A DNA stretch of 64,000 nt from UBA9926 sp913064795 (lineage in GTDB: Bacteria > Pseudomonadota > Gammaproteobacteria > Pseudomonadales > Azotimanducaceae): contig JBJKZD010000010.1 in assembly GCA_045560765.1 (NCBI GenBank), forward strand, positions 372,001 to 436,000, read 5' to 3'. A program made the position numbers and the translations under genes. The notes below the pieces were generated by a model. The model saw only the letters and a program-made list of their open reading frames with translations. It was not told where the DNA came from and did not search any database. Shown in pieces: positions 22,451 to 31,538 of the stretch (the first letter of the stretch is position 1; the number at the start of each line of letters is the position of its first letter).

Positions 22451-25159
22451 ATGACAGATTTCGAAAACGACGATATCCGAACCATTAATATCGAAGATGA
22501 GATGCGGCAGTCGTACGTCGACTACGCCATGAGTGTCATCGTAGGGCGTGCTTTGCCCGATGTTCGAGATGGGCTAAAGCCTGTGCATCGCCGAGTACTT
22601 TTCGCAATGAGCGAGCAAAATAACGCGTATAACCGGCCATACATGAAGTCTGCCCGGATCGTCGGGGACGTGATTGGTAAGTATCATCCCCACGGCGATA
22701 CCGCCTCTTACTACACCATCGTTCGAATGGCGCAAGACTGGCAAATGCGGTACCCCCTTGTGGATGGCCAGGGTAATTTTGGTTCCCTCGATGGAGATAT
22801 GGCTGCGGCGATGCGATACACGGAAGTGCGCATGGCAAAAATTGCCCATGAGCTACTAACGGATATTGATAAAGAGACGGTCAACTTTGTTGACAATTAT
22901 GATGGCACTTTGCAGATGCCAGAGGTCTTGCCGGCCCGTATCCCGAATCTTTTGGTTAACGGCTCAAGCGGTATTGCAGTAGGCTTTGCGACGAATATAC
23001 CGCCGCATAATCTCACAGAAGTGATTGATGCGACCATCGCATTGATCGATGATTCGGCGCTCGGTATTGACGATTTGATGATACACATCAAGGGTCCAGA
23101 TTTCCCAACCGCCGCGATCATTAATGGCCGAGCGGGCATTGTCCAGGCCTACAGAACAGGGCATGGGCGAGTACAAATGCGGGCTCGTTGCGAGGTGACG
23201 ACCGATGAAAAAAGCGGCAAGTCGACCATTATCGTTCATGAAATTCCCTATCAGGTTAATCGTTCGAAACTCATCGAAAAAATTGCTGAGCTACACAAAG
23301 ACAAAAAAATCACAGGCATCACTGACCTAAGGGATGAGTCCGCAAAAGAGACCCGGATTGTCATTGAGCTCAGGCGGGATGTGGTTCCGGAAGTGGTGCT
23401 GAATAATCTGTATGCACAAACCCAGCTGCAAAGTGTGTTCGGAATCAATATCGTCGCCCTTGTTGATAACCAGCCTAAGGTGCTCAATTTAAAGCAAGTA
23501 CTTGAGTATTTTATTGTACATAGAAGGGAAGTGGTTACCCGCCGGACGGTTTATTTGCTGCGACGAGCGCGCGCCCGTGGCCATGTGCTCGAGGGTCTCG
23601 CAGTCGCATTGTCGAATATTGATCCAATGATCGAATTGATCAAAACCAGTGTTGATGCCCAGGAAGCGAGAGAAAAAATGCTCGCCCGGGCTTGGTCCTC
23701 AGAGACCGTCACCACCATGCTAGAGCGGGCCGGGCCTGATGCTGCGAAACCGGATGATTTAGACGAAAAATATGGCCTGAAAGCAGACGGACAATATTAT
23801 CTGTCGGCTGAGCAGGCGCAGGCGATCTTAGAAATGCGACTCAATCGGCTCACCGGCCTCGAGCAGGAAAAACTGCTGGATGAATATCGCGAAATCATCG
23901 ACACCATCGCTGATCTCTTGGAAATTTTGACCCTGCCTGAGCGATTAATGAGTTTGATTAAAGAGGAATTGATCGCAATCCGTGAAGAATACGGTGATGA
24001 GCGGCGGTCCGAAATTGTTGAATCCCAGGAAGATTTGACCATGGAGGATTTGATCACGCCCCAGGATATGGTGGTGACCCTCTCGAACGGCGGGTATGCA
24101 AAAACCCAGCCGTTGTCGGACTACCAGGCCCAAAGACGAGGGGGGCGCGGACGCTCGGCCAGCGCAGTCAAAGAAGAAGACTTTATCGAAAAGCTCCTCG
24201 TGACTAACAGTCACGATACGCTGCTTTGTTTTAGCAATATGGGCAAGGTCTATTGGTTAAGAACCTTCCAAATCCCGATCGCAAGCAGGGCAGCGCGTGG
24301 GCGACCTATCGTCAATATATTGCCCCTGGACGAAAACGAGCGCATAACCGCGATGTTGCCGGTTGAAGGCTATAACGATCACCAATTTGTTTTTATGGCG
24401 ACGGCCAACGGGACGGTCAAGAAGACGCCGTTGATGGACTTTTCTCGTCCGAGAAGCTCGGGACTCATCGCCATCGAGCTTGAGGAAGACAATACCTTGA
24501 TTGGGGCCTCAGTTACGTCTGGCGACTCTAATGTCATGCTGTTCAGTTCCGGCGGGCGTGCGATTCGATTCCGTGAACAGGATGTCCGCGCCATGGGAAG
24601 AAGCGCTCGGGGAGTTAGGGGCATTAAACTGAGGGATTCCGAGCAGGTGATTTCTTTGATCATTCCTGATGCGGAAGGCGTTTTATTGATGGCCAGCGAA
24701 AATGGGTATGGCAAGCGGACCCCTGTTGACCAATTTTCAGTGATTGGGCGGGGTGGTCAGGGTGTTATTTGCATGAAACGCTCCGAACGTAACGGTGCGC
24801 TCGTTGGAGTAACCGATGTCGGAGAGGGCTTTGAGGTGATTTTGATCAGTGATCAAGGCACACTGGTCAGAACTCGGGTTGACGAAGTGTCCTCCCAGGG
24901 GCGCAATACCCAAGGGGTGCGTCTTATCAATCTTGGAGAGGGTGAAGCGCTGGTTGGATTGGCATCTTTTGAAGAGCCTGAGCTTGATGAAGCGCTACTG
25001 AGTGAATCAGGGGATGAGCCAGACGAGGAAGGCAATCAATCGGGTGTCAACAAATCCGGCGCCAATGATGCCGAGACTGAAGAGGCAGGATTTCTGAGTG
25101 AGGGTGAGGGGCCTCGCCCGGATGATGATCTAACTGAGGACGAACATGACGGAGCATGA
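22451..25159 (+). CDS. gyrA: DNA gyrase subunit A
   Basis: The 902-residue breakage-reunion subunit of DNA gyrase. The N-terminal DNA-binding domain is intact: YVDYAMSVIVGRALPDVRDGLKPVHRR, then AMRYTEVRM with the catalytic tyrosine (about residue 123). The GyrA box QRRGGRG (near residue 565) and the six-bladed C-terminal domain are present, confirming gyrase rather than topoisomerase IV. The tail of about 50 residues is acidic. The quinolone-resistance region reads HPHGDTASYYTIVRMAQ, with Thr at the position of E. coli Ser83, Ser at Val85 and Tyr at Asp87 (here residues 84, 86, 88). The last 14 bases overlap pheA. It starts a biosynthetic superoperon as in Pseudomonas, but without serC. Confidence 0.97.
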   Translation: MTDFENDDIRTINIEDEMRQSYVDYAMSVIVGRALPDVRDGLKPVHRRVLFAMSEQNNAYNRPYMKSARIVGDVIGKYHPHGDTASYYTIVRMAQDWQMRYPLVDGQGNFGSLDGDMAAAMRYTEVRMAKIAHELLTDIDKETVNFVDNYDGTLQMPEVLPARIPNLLVNGSSGIAVGFATNIPPHNLTEVIDATIALIDDSALGIDDLMIHIKGPDFPTAAIINGRAGIVQAYRTGHGRVQMRARCEVTTDEKSGKSTIIVHEIPYQVNRSKLIEKIAELHKDKKITGITDLRDESAKETRIVIELRRDVVPEVVLNNLYAQTQLQSVFGINIVALVDNQPKVLNLKQVLEYFIVHRREVVTRRTVYLLRRARARGHVLEGLAVALSNIDPMIELIKTSVDAQEAREKMLARAWSSETVTTMLERAGPDAAKPDDLDEKYGLKADGQYYLSAEQAQAILEMRLNRLTGLEQEKLLDEYREIIDTIADLLEILTLPERLMSLIKEELIAIREEYGDERRSEIVESQEDLTMEDLITPQDMVVTLSNGGYAKTQPLSDYQAQRRGGRGRSASAVKEEDFIEKLLVTNSHDTLLCFSNMGKVYWLRTFQIPIASRAARGRPIVNILPLDENERITAMLPVEGYNDHQFVFMATANGTVKKTPLMDFSRPRSSGLIAIELEEDNTLIGASVTSGDSNVMLFSSGGRAIRFREQDVRAMGRSARGVRGIKLRDSEQVISLIIPDAEGVLLMASENGYGKRTPVDQFSVIGRGGQGVICMKRSERNGALVGVTDVGEGFEVILISDQGTLVRTRVDEVSSQGRNTQGVRLINLGEGEALVGLASFEEPELDEALLSESGDEPDEEGNQSGVNKSGANDAETEEAGFLSEGEGPRPDDDLTEDEHDGA

Positions 25160-26249
25160 AGACACTGAGCTGTCTTTGGGCGCGCTGCGCAAGAGAATCG
25201 ATGAAATTGACCAAGAGCTCCTAGCGCTGCTCAATGCCCGTGCCGCTTGTGCGCAATCGGTCGCGGCGGTTAAGCAAGCCGAGGCGCCGGACACGGCGCC
25301 AATCTTTTATCGGCCGGAGCGAGAAGCACAAGTCTTGCGGCACTTGATTGAGCGCAATGAAGGTCCCCTCAGCGATGACCGTGTAACGCAAATTTTTCGC
25401 CAAGTGATGTCAGCTTGCTTGGCCCTTGAGGAGCCCATGGAAGTCGCTTACCTGGGTCCGGAAGGCACCTTCACGCAGCAAGCGGCGCTGAAGCACTTTG
25501 GTGAGGCAGTCAATTGTCGATCTTTTGTGACCGTGGACGATGTTTTTCGGGAAGTGGCAGCGGAAAACTGTCACTACGGTGTGGTTCCAGTAGAAAATTC
25601 GACGGAAGGCGTGGTCAACCACACTTTAGATAACTTTCTGACCTCTTCGCTCCGAATTTGTGGTGAATGCGAGCTGAAAGTACACCATCACTTCATGACC
25701 TTAGATGACTCGGCAGAAATTCAAAAAATCTATGCCCATCAGCAGACTTTTGGGCAGTGTCGTCGCTGGCTGGACACGCATTTCCCCCATGTCGCTCGGG
25801 TCGTGGTCTCAAGTAATGCCGAAGCCGCAAAATTATGTTTGTCTGAGCCCAATGCGGGTGCGATAGCCTCTGAAGTTGCTGCGAGCATTTACGGGTTGAT
25901 GATACGAGCTCGAAAAATCGAGGACCTTTCCGATAATACGACGCGTTTTCTCATTGTCGGTCGAGAGTCAGTCGGGCCAAGCGGTAATGATAAAACATCG
26001 ATTATCGTATCCACCCACAATCACTCAGGTGCGCTGTTTAAAGTACTCGAACCCTTTCATCGGCATGGGATCTCCTTGACAGCGATTGAAACCCGGCCAT
26101 CAAAGCATGGCATGTGGTCTTATGTGTTTTTTATCGATTTCGATGGCCATGGGTCGGATTCGAATATCGAAACGGTACTGTCTGAGATTGATCAGGATGT
26201 ACTGGAAGTGAAAATTTTGGGCAGCTATCCCCGCGCCCTGAGGGCGTAA
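25146..26249 (+). CDS. pheA: Bifunctional chorismate mutase/prephenate dehydratase
   Basis: A 367-residue P-protein of phenylalanine synthesis. The N-terminal AroQ-type chorismate mutase covers residues 1-95 (LGALRKRIDEIDQELLALLNARAACAQSVAAVKQAE..., FYRPEREAQVLRHLIERNEGPLSDDRVTQIFRQVMSACLALEEP). The dehydratase begins at VAYLGPEGTFTQQAALKHFG, with VPVENSTEGVVNHTLDNF and the key catalytic TRF in SDNTTRFLIVG. A C-terminal ACT domain follows (HSGALFKVLEPFHRHGISLTAIETRPSKHGMWSYVFFIDFDGH), implying feedback inhibition by phenylalanine. Starts 14 bases inside gyrA; stop overlaps the hisC start by one base. Confidence 0.95.
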   Translation: MTEHEDTELSLGALRKRIDEIDQELLALLNARAACAQSVAAVKQAEAPDTAPIFYRPEREAQVLRHLIERNEGPLSDDRVTQIFRQVMSACLALEEPMEVAYLGPEGTFTQQAALKHFGEAVNCRSFVTVDDVFREVAAENCHYGVVPVENSTEGVVNHTLDNFLTSSLRICGECELKVHHHFMTLDDSAEIQKIYAHQQTFGQCRRWLDTHFPHVARVVVSSNAEAAKLCLSEPNAGAIASEVAASIYGLMIRARKIEDLSDNTTRFLIVGRESVGPSGNDKTSIIVSTHNHSGALFKVLEPFHRHGISLTAIETRPSKHGMWSYVFFIDFDGHGSDSNIETVLSEIDQDVLEVKILGSYPRALRA

Positions 26250-27346
26250 TGATGGATTTTTTTAAAGCTGCAAACCCAGGCATTCTGGATCTCGCACCTT
26301 ATCAACCGGGTAAGCCGGTCGAAGAGCTCGAACGAGAGCTTGGGATCAGTAATATCGTCAAACTGGCCAGTAATGAAAATCCACTGGGACCGACGCCTAA
26401 GTTGCGCACCGATCTGGCCGCGACCCTTAAAGAGAGTGCGAGATACCCAGACGGTAGCGCCTTTGAGTTAAAGCGGCGACTATCCGAAATGCTCAATTGC
26501 GCAACTCACCAGTTGACCGTCGGCAATGGATCGAATGACGTCCTAGAGCTACTTGGGCGAGTATTTCTTGGCCCTGGTTTAAATGCGGTTGTCTCTGAAC
26601 ATGCGTTTGTGGTGTATGGACTGGTGACTCGGTCTCTCGGAGCGTCGTTGAGAGAGGTCCCCTGCCAGAATTTTTGCCAAGATTTGGAAGCGACACTGCA
26701 AGCCATTGACGAACAGACTCGACTGGTCTTCATCGCCAACCCCAATAACCCAACGGGCACATGGGTTGGCACGACTGCGCTAGAAACCTTTCTGAGAGCG
26801 GTGCCGGATTCTGTCATTGTCGTCTTAGACGAAGCCTACGTTGAATATGTTGATGATCCGGATTACCCCAATGGGCTTGCGCTGATGGACAGCTATCCGA
26901 ATTTAGTCGTTACGCGAACATTCTCTAAGGCTTATGGGCTTGCGGCCTTGCGCTTAGGATATTCTGTGAGCCACCCTGATATTGCAGATTTGATGAACCG
27001 AATTCGTCAGCCCTTCAACGTCAACAGTGTGGCGCTGGCAGCGGGCTTGCTGGCCCTTGATGATCCAGACCATGTTGCAGAGGGCGTGCGAATCAATCAA
27101 GAGGGCTTAGAATCACTCAACGCTGCCTTCGAATCATTATCGCTTTCAACCATCCCCTCAGTGGGTAATTTTGTTTGCGTTGATGTTCAGGGTGACGCGC
27201 TACCGATCTATCAAGGCCTGCTTGAGCAAGGGGTGATCGTGAGACCGGTGGGGGTTTACGGATTACCTAACCATTTGAGGGTCTCTGTGGGTACCCCGGA
27301 AGAAAATCAGGCTTTCACGACCGCGCTCAAACGCGTTTTGGGCTAA
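26249..27346 (+). CDS. hisC: Histidinol-phosphate aminotransferase
   Basis: A 365-residue PLP-dependent class I/II aminotransferase. Motifs: ASNENPLGPTP near residue 40, PNNPTGTWVG, LDEAYVEY with the Asp that contacts the PLP ring, and TRTFSKAYGLAALRLGYSV with the Schiff-base lysine. The C-terminus has GVIVRPVGVYGLPNHLRVSVGT with the substrate carboxylate-binding Arg. Like the Pseudomonas HisC2 in the same position between pheA and tyrA, it probably also or mainly aminates aromatic keto acids such as phenylpyruvate and 4-hydroxyphenylpyruvate; this is inference from context. ATG 26249 is followed by a second ATG. Confidence 0.92.
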   Translation: MMDFFKAANPGILDLAPYQPGKPVEELERELGISNIVKLASNENPLGPTPKLRTDLAATLKESARYPDGSAFELKRRLSEMLNCATHQLTVGNGSNDVLELLGRVFLGPGLNAVVSEHAFVVYGLVTRSLGASLREVPCQNFCQDLEATLQAIDEQTRLVFIANPNNPTGTWVGTTALETFLRAVPDSVIVVLDEAYVEYVDDPDYPNGLALMDSYPNLVVTRTFSKAYGLAALRLGYSVSHPDIADLMNRIRQPFNVNSVALAAGLLALDDPDHVAEGVRINQEGLESLNAAFESLSLSTIPSVGNFVCVDVQGDALPIYQGLLEQGVIVRPVGVYGLPNHLRVSVGTPEENQAFTTALKRVLG

Positions 27347-27350
27347 GTCT

Positions 27351-28232
27351 GTGAATTCAATACGCGTTGTTGGTGTCGTGGGTCTGGGGCTGATTGGCGG
27401 CTCGATCGCCAAGGGTATCAAAGTACGTTTGCCGGAAATTCGGGTCATCGCGTTTGATCGAGATCAAGAATCCCTGAATATTGGATTGCAATCCGGTCTG
27501 ATTGATGAAGCCGCAGTCTCGCTTGAAGCCCTGATGGAATCCTGTGACCTGATCTGTCTGTGTGTCCCGGTTCAACAGCTCGAAGTATGTATGCCCGCGT
27601 TCAAGGCATTTAACGGTTATATGACAGATGTGGGCAGCGTCAAAGCGCCAATTGTGCAAACTGCTGAGCGACTTTGGGGTGGACTGCCCTCTAACTGGGT
27701 ACCCGGTCATCCGATCGCGGGCTCCGAACAGCATTCGGTCCACGCCGCGAATGCGGATCTCTTTGTCAAACATAAGGTGATTTTAACGCCCTTGGAGGGG
27801 ACAGCACCCGCCGCGGTTGAACAGATTCGTCAGTTTTGGGTTGCCCTCGAGGCGGACGTGATTGTTATGACCGTTGAACACCATGACGAGATTCTCGCTC
27901 AAACCAGCCATTTACCCCATCTATTGGCTTATACCCTGGTTGATGTTTTGGCTGGGTTTGGTGACGAGAGAGAGGTTTTTGACTATGCCGCCGGAGGCTT
28001 TAGAGACTTTTCTCGAATCGCAGCGAGCGACCCCCAAATGTGGCACGACATATTTATCACGAATCAAGGTGCGCTGCTCAACCGCCTTCAAACCTTCATA
28101 AAAGCACTTCAAGAGACGGCTGATTTGATCGAACAAGGCAAGTCTGAGGCACTTCTTGAGCGTCTTGAGCGCGCTAAGCAGGCGCGTGACTACTTTAGCC
28201 AACTACAGTCAGATGAGTCATCTGGCCAGTAA
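27351..28232 (+). CDS. tyrA: Prephenate dehydrogenase
   Basis: A 293-residue NAD-dependent dehydrogenase of tyrosine synthesis. The Rossmann motif is VVGVVGLGLIGGSIAKGI (about residues 6-23). DVGSVKAPIV and GHPIAGSEQHSVHAANADLFVKHKVILTPLEG hold the catalytic histidine and substrate site. LAQTSHLPHLLAYTLVD and AAGGFRDFSRIAASDPQMWHDIFITN complete the helical dimer domain. GTG 27351 is the start, four bases after the hisC stop. In Pseudomonas tyrA is fused to or followed by aroA; here the protein ends after the tyrA domains and aroA is missing from the site. Confidence 0.94.
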   Translation: MNSIRVVGVVGLGLIGGSIAKGIKVRLPEIRVIAFDRDQESLNIGLQSGLIDEAAVSLEALMESCDLICLCVPVQQLEVCMPAFKAFNGYMTDVGSVKAPIVQTAERLWGGLPSNWVPGHPIAGSEQHSVHAANADLFVKHKVILTPLEGTAPAAVEQIRQFWVALEADVIVMTVEHHDEILAQTSHLPHLLAYTLVDVLAGFGDEREVFDYAAGGFRDFSRIAASDPQMWHDIFITNQGALLNRLQTFIKALQETADLIEQGKSEALLERLERAKQARDYFSQLQSDESSGQ

Positions 28233-28668
28233 AATGAGCGCTGTGTTCGGGTGGGATGTAGCATCAGCGAACTGTAAATTTGAACAAGGACCATTGATCT
28301 GAGAATCTGATTTAGCCGTTGCTAAAAGGTCGAGGAAGGCCAAAAAAAATCCCCAGAAACGCAACAGAAAGGCAAACGCAACAGAAAAGCAAAAAAAATA
28401 GAGCCAGGAAAATCCCTAGAAGCTGTCTCGGCGTAGGGTGCTGGCAATCGAAACGCTCGATAGTCGTTGATTGCTGAGTTGCTCTCGTAGGTTTAGGGCT
28501 AAAGCCGCTTTAGAGGAGACGGTGGTCAGTACAAAGGTTGGGAATCGATAGAAAATAGAGAGATTACAGAGAACGTGCTGAAAACTGAGAGGAATCAGTC
28601 GAAAGCCGGTTTCAAGGGCGAAAGTCGAGCAGACAAATGAGCGCCGAGGTGAACAGCAGGGGGGTGAT
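28233..28668. other. Intergenic gap at the expected aroA position
   Basis: 436 bases between tyrA and cmk, where related genomes carry aroA. No aroA-like peptide is visible in any frame. It contains a pair of 17-bp repeats (separate entry), flanked on both sides by CAAAAAAAAT (28341-28350, 28390-28399). The antisense open frame 28416-28682 has no recognisable features. A promoter for the cmk-rpsA genes probably lies here but I cannot place it. Confidence 0.5.
28357..28390. repeat. Two tandem copies of a 17-bp repeat
   Basis: AAACGCAACAGAAAGGC at 28357-28373 and AAACGCAACAGAAAAGC at 28374-28390, differing at one base. Together with the flanking direct repeat CAAAAAAAAT it forms a small symmetric unit of about 60 bases in the tyrA-cmk gap. 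Confidence 0.8.
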
Positions 28669-29400
28669 GTGTCAGAGATCAAAGTGATTACGATCGATGG
28701 TCCCAGCGGGGCTGGAAAAGGAGCGGTGACCCAAACCTTAGCCGCCAGAACTGGATTTCATGTGCTGGACAGTGGCGCGCTTTATCGACTGGTCGGGTTA
28801 GCGGCCCGCCAATCTGGGCTGGATCTTCTGTCCGAGGACGCAGTTGCCAGCCTAGCGAGGGGTCTCGATATCGCCTTTGAGCCAGCGAAAGCGGGGCCGG
28901 AGCCCCTGACGATCTGGTTAAGCGGTCGTGAAGTGACGCATCAAATTCGAACAGACGAAGCTGGAGTTGATGCGTCAACTGTTGCCGCATTGCCCAAGGT
29001 TCGCGATGCTTTGGGAGACTTGCAACTGAGTTTTAGAAAGCCCCCTGGACTGATTGCCGATGGTAGAGACATGGGCACCGTTGTTTTCAAGGATGCACAG
29101 GTGAAAATTTTTCTCACTGCGAGTGCCTCAGTGAGGGCGGATCGCAGGTATAACCAGTTGAAAACTAAGGGTATGGATGTTAGCCTTGCCGACCTTCTGG
29201 ACAGTATCAGCGCGCGAGATGCGCGGGATTCAAACCGCTCGACGTCGCCTCTGGTGCCTGCAGAAGATGCAACTATCATCGATAGCTCGGATCTGAGTCT
29301 TGCACAGGTGCACGCAAGGGTTTGGAGTGTTATCGAAAACAGTGACCTAATCGGTGCCAACGTAAACGCCGATGAGGTTGAAACAACAGACGGGCCTTAA
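28669..29400 (+). CDS. cmk: Cytidylate kinase
   Basis: Phosphorylates CMP and dCMP. The 243-residue protein starts at GTG 28669 with AGGGGGG upstream. The P-loop is IDGPSGAGKGAVTQTLA (about residues 8-24). The CMP-binding region includes LDSGALYRLVGLAA, VTHQIRTDEAGVDASTVAALPKVRDAL, GLIADGRDMGTVVFKDAQVKIFLTASASVRADRR, and the lid arginines in SARDARDSNRSTSPLVPAEDA. All Cmk motifs are present. It lies just upstream of rpsA, as in nearly all gammaproteobacteria. Confidence 0.95.
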   Translation: MSEIKVITIDGPSGAGKGAVTQTLAARTGFHVLDSGALYRLVGLAARQSGLDLLSEDAVASLARGLDIAFEPAKAGPEPLTIWLSGREVTHQIRTDEAGVDASTVAALPKVRDALGDLQLSFRKPPGLIADGRDMGTVVFKDAQVKIFLTASASVRADRRYNQLKTKGMDVSLADLLDSISARDARDSNRSTSPLVPAEDATIIDSSDLSLAQVHARVWSVIENSDLIGANVNADEVETTDGP

Positions 29401-29439
29401 GTTGGAGGGCGCGGTGAGGGTAACCTCAAGGATGAATGA

Positions 29440-31131
29440 ATGAGCGAGAGTTTTGCAGAGTTATTTGAAGAAAGTTTAAAAACCGTTGAACTGAAATCAG
29501 GGTCTATCATTACGGGTGTCGTGGTTGATATCGATTCCGAATGGGTCACCGTTCATGCGGGTTTGAAGTCTGAAGGGGTGATTCCACGAGCGCAGTTCCT
29601 GAACGAAAAAGGGGAGCTGGAAATTGAAATTGGCGATACGGTTAAGGTCGCTATGGACGCGGTGGATGACGGTTTCGGTGAGACGAAACTTTCGCGTGAA
29701 AAAGCCAAGCGAAATGAATCTTGGGAAGTATTAGAAAAAGTTTATCAGGACTCTGAAGTCATTCAGGGTTACATCAGCGGCCGGGTCAAGGGCGGCTTTA
29801 CGGTAGAAATCAGAGACATTCGAGCCTTTTTGCCGGGATCCTTAGTCGATGTTCGGCCCCTGCGGGATAATGAGCAGCTCGAAGGCCAAACCCTCGACTT
29901 TAAAGTCATCAAGCTCGATCAAAAGCGCAACAACGTTGTGGTATCCAGACGATCGGTGCTGGAAGCCGAGAATAGCGTAGAGCGCGAGGAACTCCTCAAA
30001 AATCTGCAAGAGGGTCATGAACTCAAGGGTATCGTTAAGAACCTCACTGATTACGGCGCATTCGTCGACCTGGGTGGTATCGATGGATTGCTGCACATCA
30101 CCGATATGTCCTGGAAGCGCATTAAGCACCCCAGTGAAATCGTCGCTGTGGGTGATGAGATCGACGTCAAAGTGCTTAAATTTGATCGAGAACGTAATCG
30201 CGTTTCCCTCGGGCTCAAACAACTCGGGGAAGACCCATGGGTTGCCATCACGCGTCGTTACCCAGAGGGTGCGCGCACAGTGGCTAAAGTCACGAATTTA
30301 ACAGACTACGGTTGTTTCGCAGAACTTGAAGAAGGGGTGGAAGGTTTGGTCCACGTGTCTGAAATGGATTGGACCAATCGCAATATTCATCCATCTAAGG
30401 TGGTTCAAGTCGGTGATGAAGTCGAAGTGATGGTGCTCGACATTGATGAGGAACGTCGTCGAATCTCACTTGGGATCAAGCAGTGTAAAGGTAATCCTTG
30501 GGAAGACTTCTCAGCGCTACATGCGAAGGGCGATCACATTAAGGGCTATATCAAGTCAATCACTGACTTTGGGATCTTTATTGGTCTTGAGGGCGAGATC
30601 GATGGTTTGGTGCATCTTTCTGATATCTCTTGGAACGAACCAGGGGAGCAAGCGGTGCGAAGGTTCACTAAGGGCGATGAGATCGAGACGGTGATTTTGG
30701 CCATTGATCCAGAGCGCGAGCGCATTTCGCTTGGCCTCAAGCAGATGGAGCAGGATCCATTCTCAGATTATGTTGCCGTGAATGATAAGGGCAGCATAGT
30801 CACAGGCACTGTCAAAGAAGTTGATGCCAAGCAAGCGACAATCCAGTTGGCAGAAGAAGTCGAGGGTATTTTGAAGGCGAGCGATCTCTCAATCGATCAC
30901 GTGTCGGATGCTAGAACTGCATTGACGGTTGGTGATACCATCGAAGTCAAGATCATTAACGTCGATCGAAAAAACCGAGGCCTTGGGGTTTCTGTCAAAG
31001 CCAAGGATTTGGCAGAAGAGCAGACTGCTGTGAAAGAACACCGCGAGCGGGAAGTCGCGGCAGTCACACCGGCAACCTTGGGTGATTTGATCAAGCAAGA
31101 GCAAGACAAAGCAGCGACTGAATCGGAATAA
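29440..31131 (+). CDS. rpsA: 30S ribosomal protein S1
   Basis: The 563-residue RNA-binding protein of the small subunit needed to unfold and recruit mRNAs. Six S1 (OB-fold) repeats are visible, each with the GxVxxxxxxGxFV pattern; for example GIVKNLTDYGAFVDLGGIDGLLHITDMSW, KVTNLTDYGCFAELEEGVEGLVHVSEMDW and GYIKSITDFGIFIGLEGEIDGLVHLSDISW for repeats 3, 4 and 5. Repeats 1-2 bind the ribosome through S2 and the rest bind mRNA. ATG 29440 is 39 bases after cmk, with AAGGATG just upstream; S1 genes commonly have unusual, autoregulated leaders. Confidence 0.97.
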   Translation: MSESFAELFEESLKTVELKSGSIITGVVVDIDSEWVTVHAGLKSEGVIPRAQFLNEKGELEIEIGDTVKVAMDAVDDGFGETKLSREKAKRNESWEVLEKVYQDSEVIQGYISGRVKGGFTVEIRDIRAFLPGSLVDVRPLRDNEQLEGQTLDFKVIKLDQKRNNVVVSRRSVLEAENSVEREELLKNLQEGHELKGIVKNLTDYGAFVDLGGIDGLLHITDMSWKRIKHPSEIVAVGDEIDVKVLKFDRERNRVSLGLKQLGEDPWVAITRRYPEGARTVAKVTNLTDYGCFAELEEGVEGLVHVSEMDWTNRNIHPSKVVQVGDEVEVMVLDIDEERRRISLGIKQCKGNPWEDFSALHAKGDHIKGYIKSITDFGIFIGLEGEIDGLVHLSDISWNEPGEQAVRRFTKGDEIETVILAIDPERERISLGLKQMEQDPFSDYVAVNDKGSIVTGTVKEVDAKQATIQLAEEVEGILKASDLSIDHVSDARTALTVGDTIEVKIINVDRKNRGLGVSVKAKDLAEEQTAVKEHREREVAAVTPATLGDLIKQEQDKAATESE

Positions 31132-31138
31132 ACGGCCT

Positions 31139-31432
31139 ATGACAAAGTCCGAGCTCATTGAAAAGTTGACGGTATCTCAGAGTCAGCTCACCGCCAAGGA
31201 TATGGAACTTGCGGTGAAGATGATTTTGGATCAGATGGCCGATTCCCTCGCCCGCGGAGAGCGAATCGAGATCCGTGGCTTTGGAAGCTTTTCTTTGCAT
31301 TATCGAGCGCCTCGTATGGGGCGCAATCCGAAAACGGGTGATCCGGTCTCTTTGCCTGGCAAATATGTGCCTCACTTCAAGCCAGGCAAGGAATTGCGAG
31401 AACGCGTCAATCAAAGCTTAACAAGCGACTGA
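31139..31432 (+). CDS. ihfB: Integration host factor subunit beta
   Basis: A 97-residue HU/IHF-family protein that bends DNA as a heterodimer with IhfA (43214-43522 here). MTKSELIEKLTVSQSQLTAKDMELAVKMILDQMADSLARGERIEIRGFGSFSLHYRAPRMGRNPKTGDPVSLPGKYVPHFKPGKELRERV covers the helical body, beta-arms with the DNA-intercalating Pro in RNPKTGD, and C-terminal helix. The gap from rpsA is seven bases, so the two are co-transcribed, as in E. coli. Confidence 0.97.
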   Translation: MTKSELIEKLTVSQSQLTAKDMELAVKMILDQMADSLARGERIEIRGFGSFSLHYRAPRMGRNPKTGDPVSLPGKYVPHFKPGKELRERVNQSLTSD

Positions 31433-31442
31433 TTTGCTCAAA

Positions 31443-31472
31443 CAGGCCTTGTGGTGGGGTCTATAAGGCCTG
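31443..31472 (+). terminator. Possible hairpin after ihfB
   Basis: An 8-bp perfect stem (CAGGCCTT 31443-31450, AAGGCCTG 31465-31472) with a 14-base loop lies ten bases after the ihfB stop. No T run follows, so it may slow transcription or protect the 3' end rather than terminate. Confidence 0.35.
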
Positions 31473-31538
31473 GAGGCAAAGTCTGCGCTCTGCGTGAACG
31501 AAAGTGATTGTGGCCTGTAGTACCGGAAGAAGAGACCC

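Noticed and set aside
28416..28682. 88-residue open frame on the minus strand between tyrA and cmk
   Set aside because: It has no recognisable motif, begins inside the cmk coding region, and looks like a chance frame.
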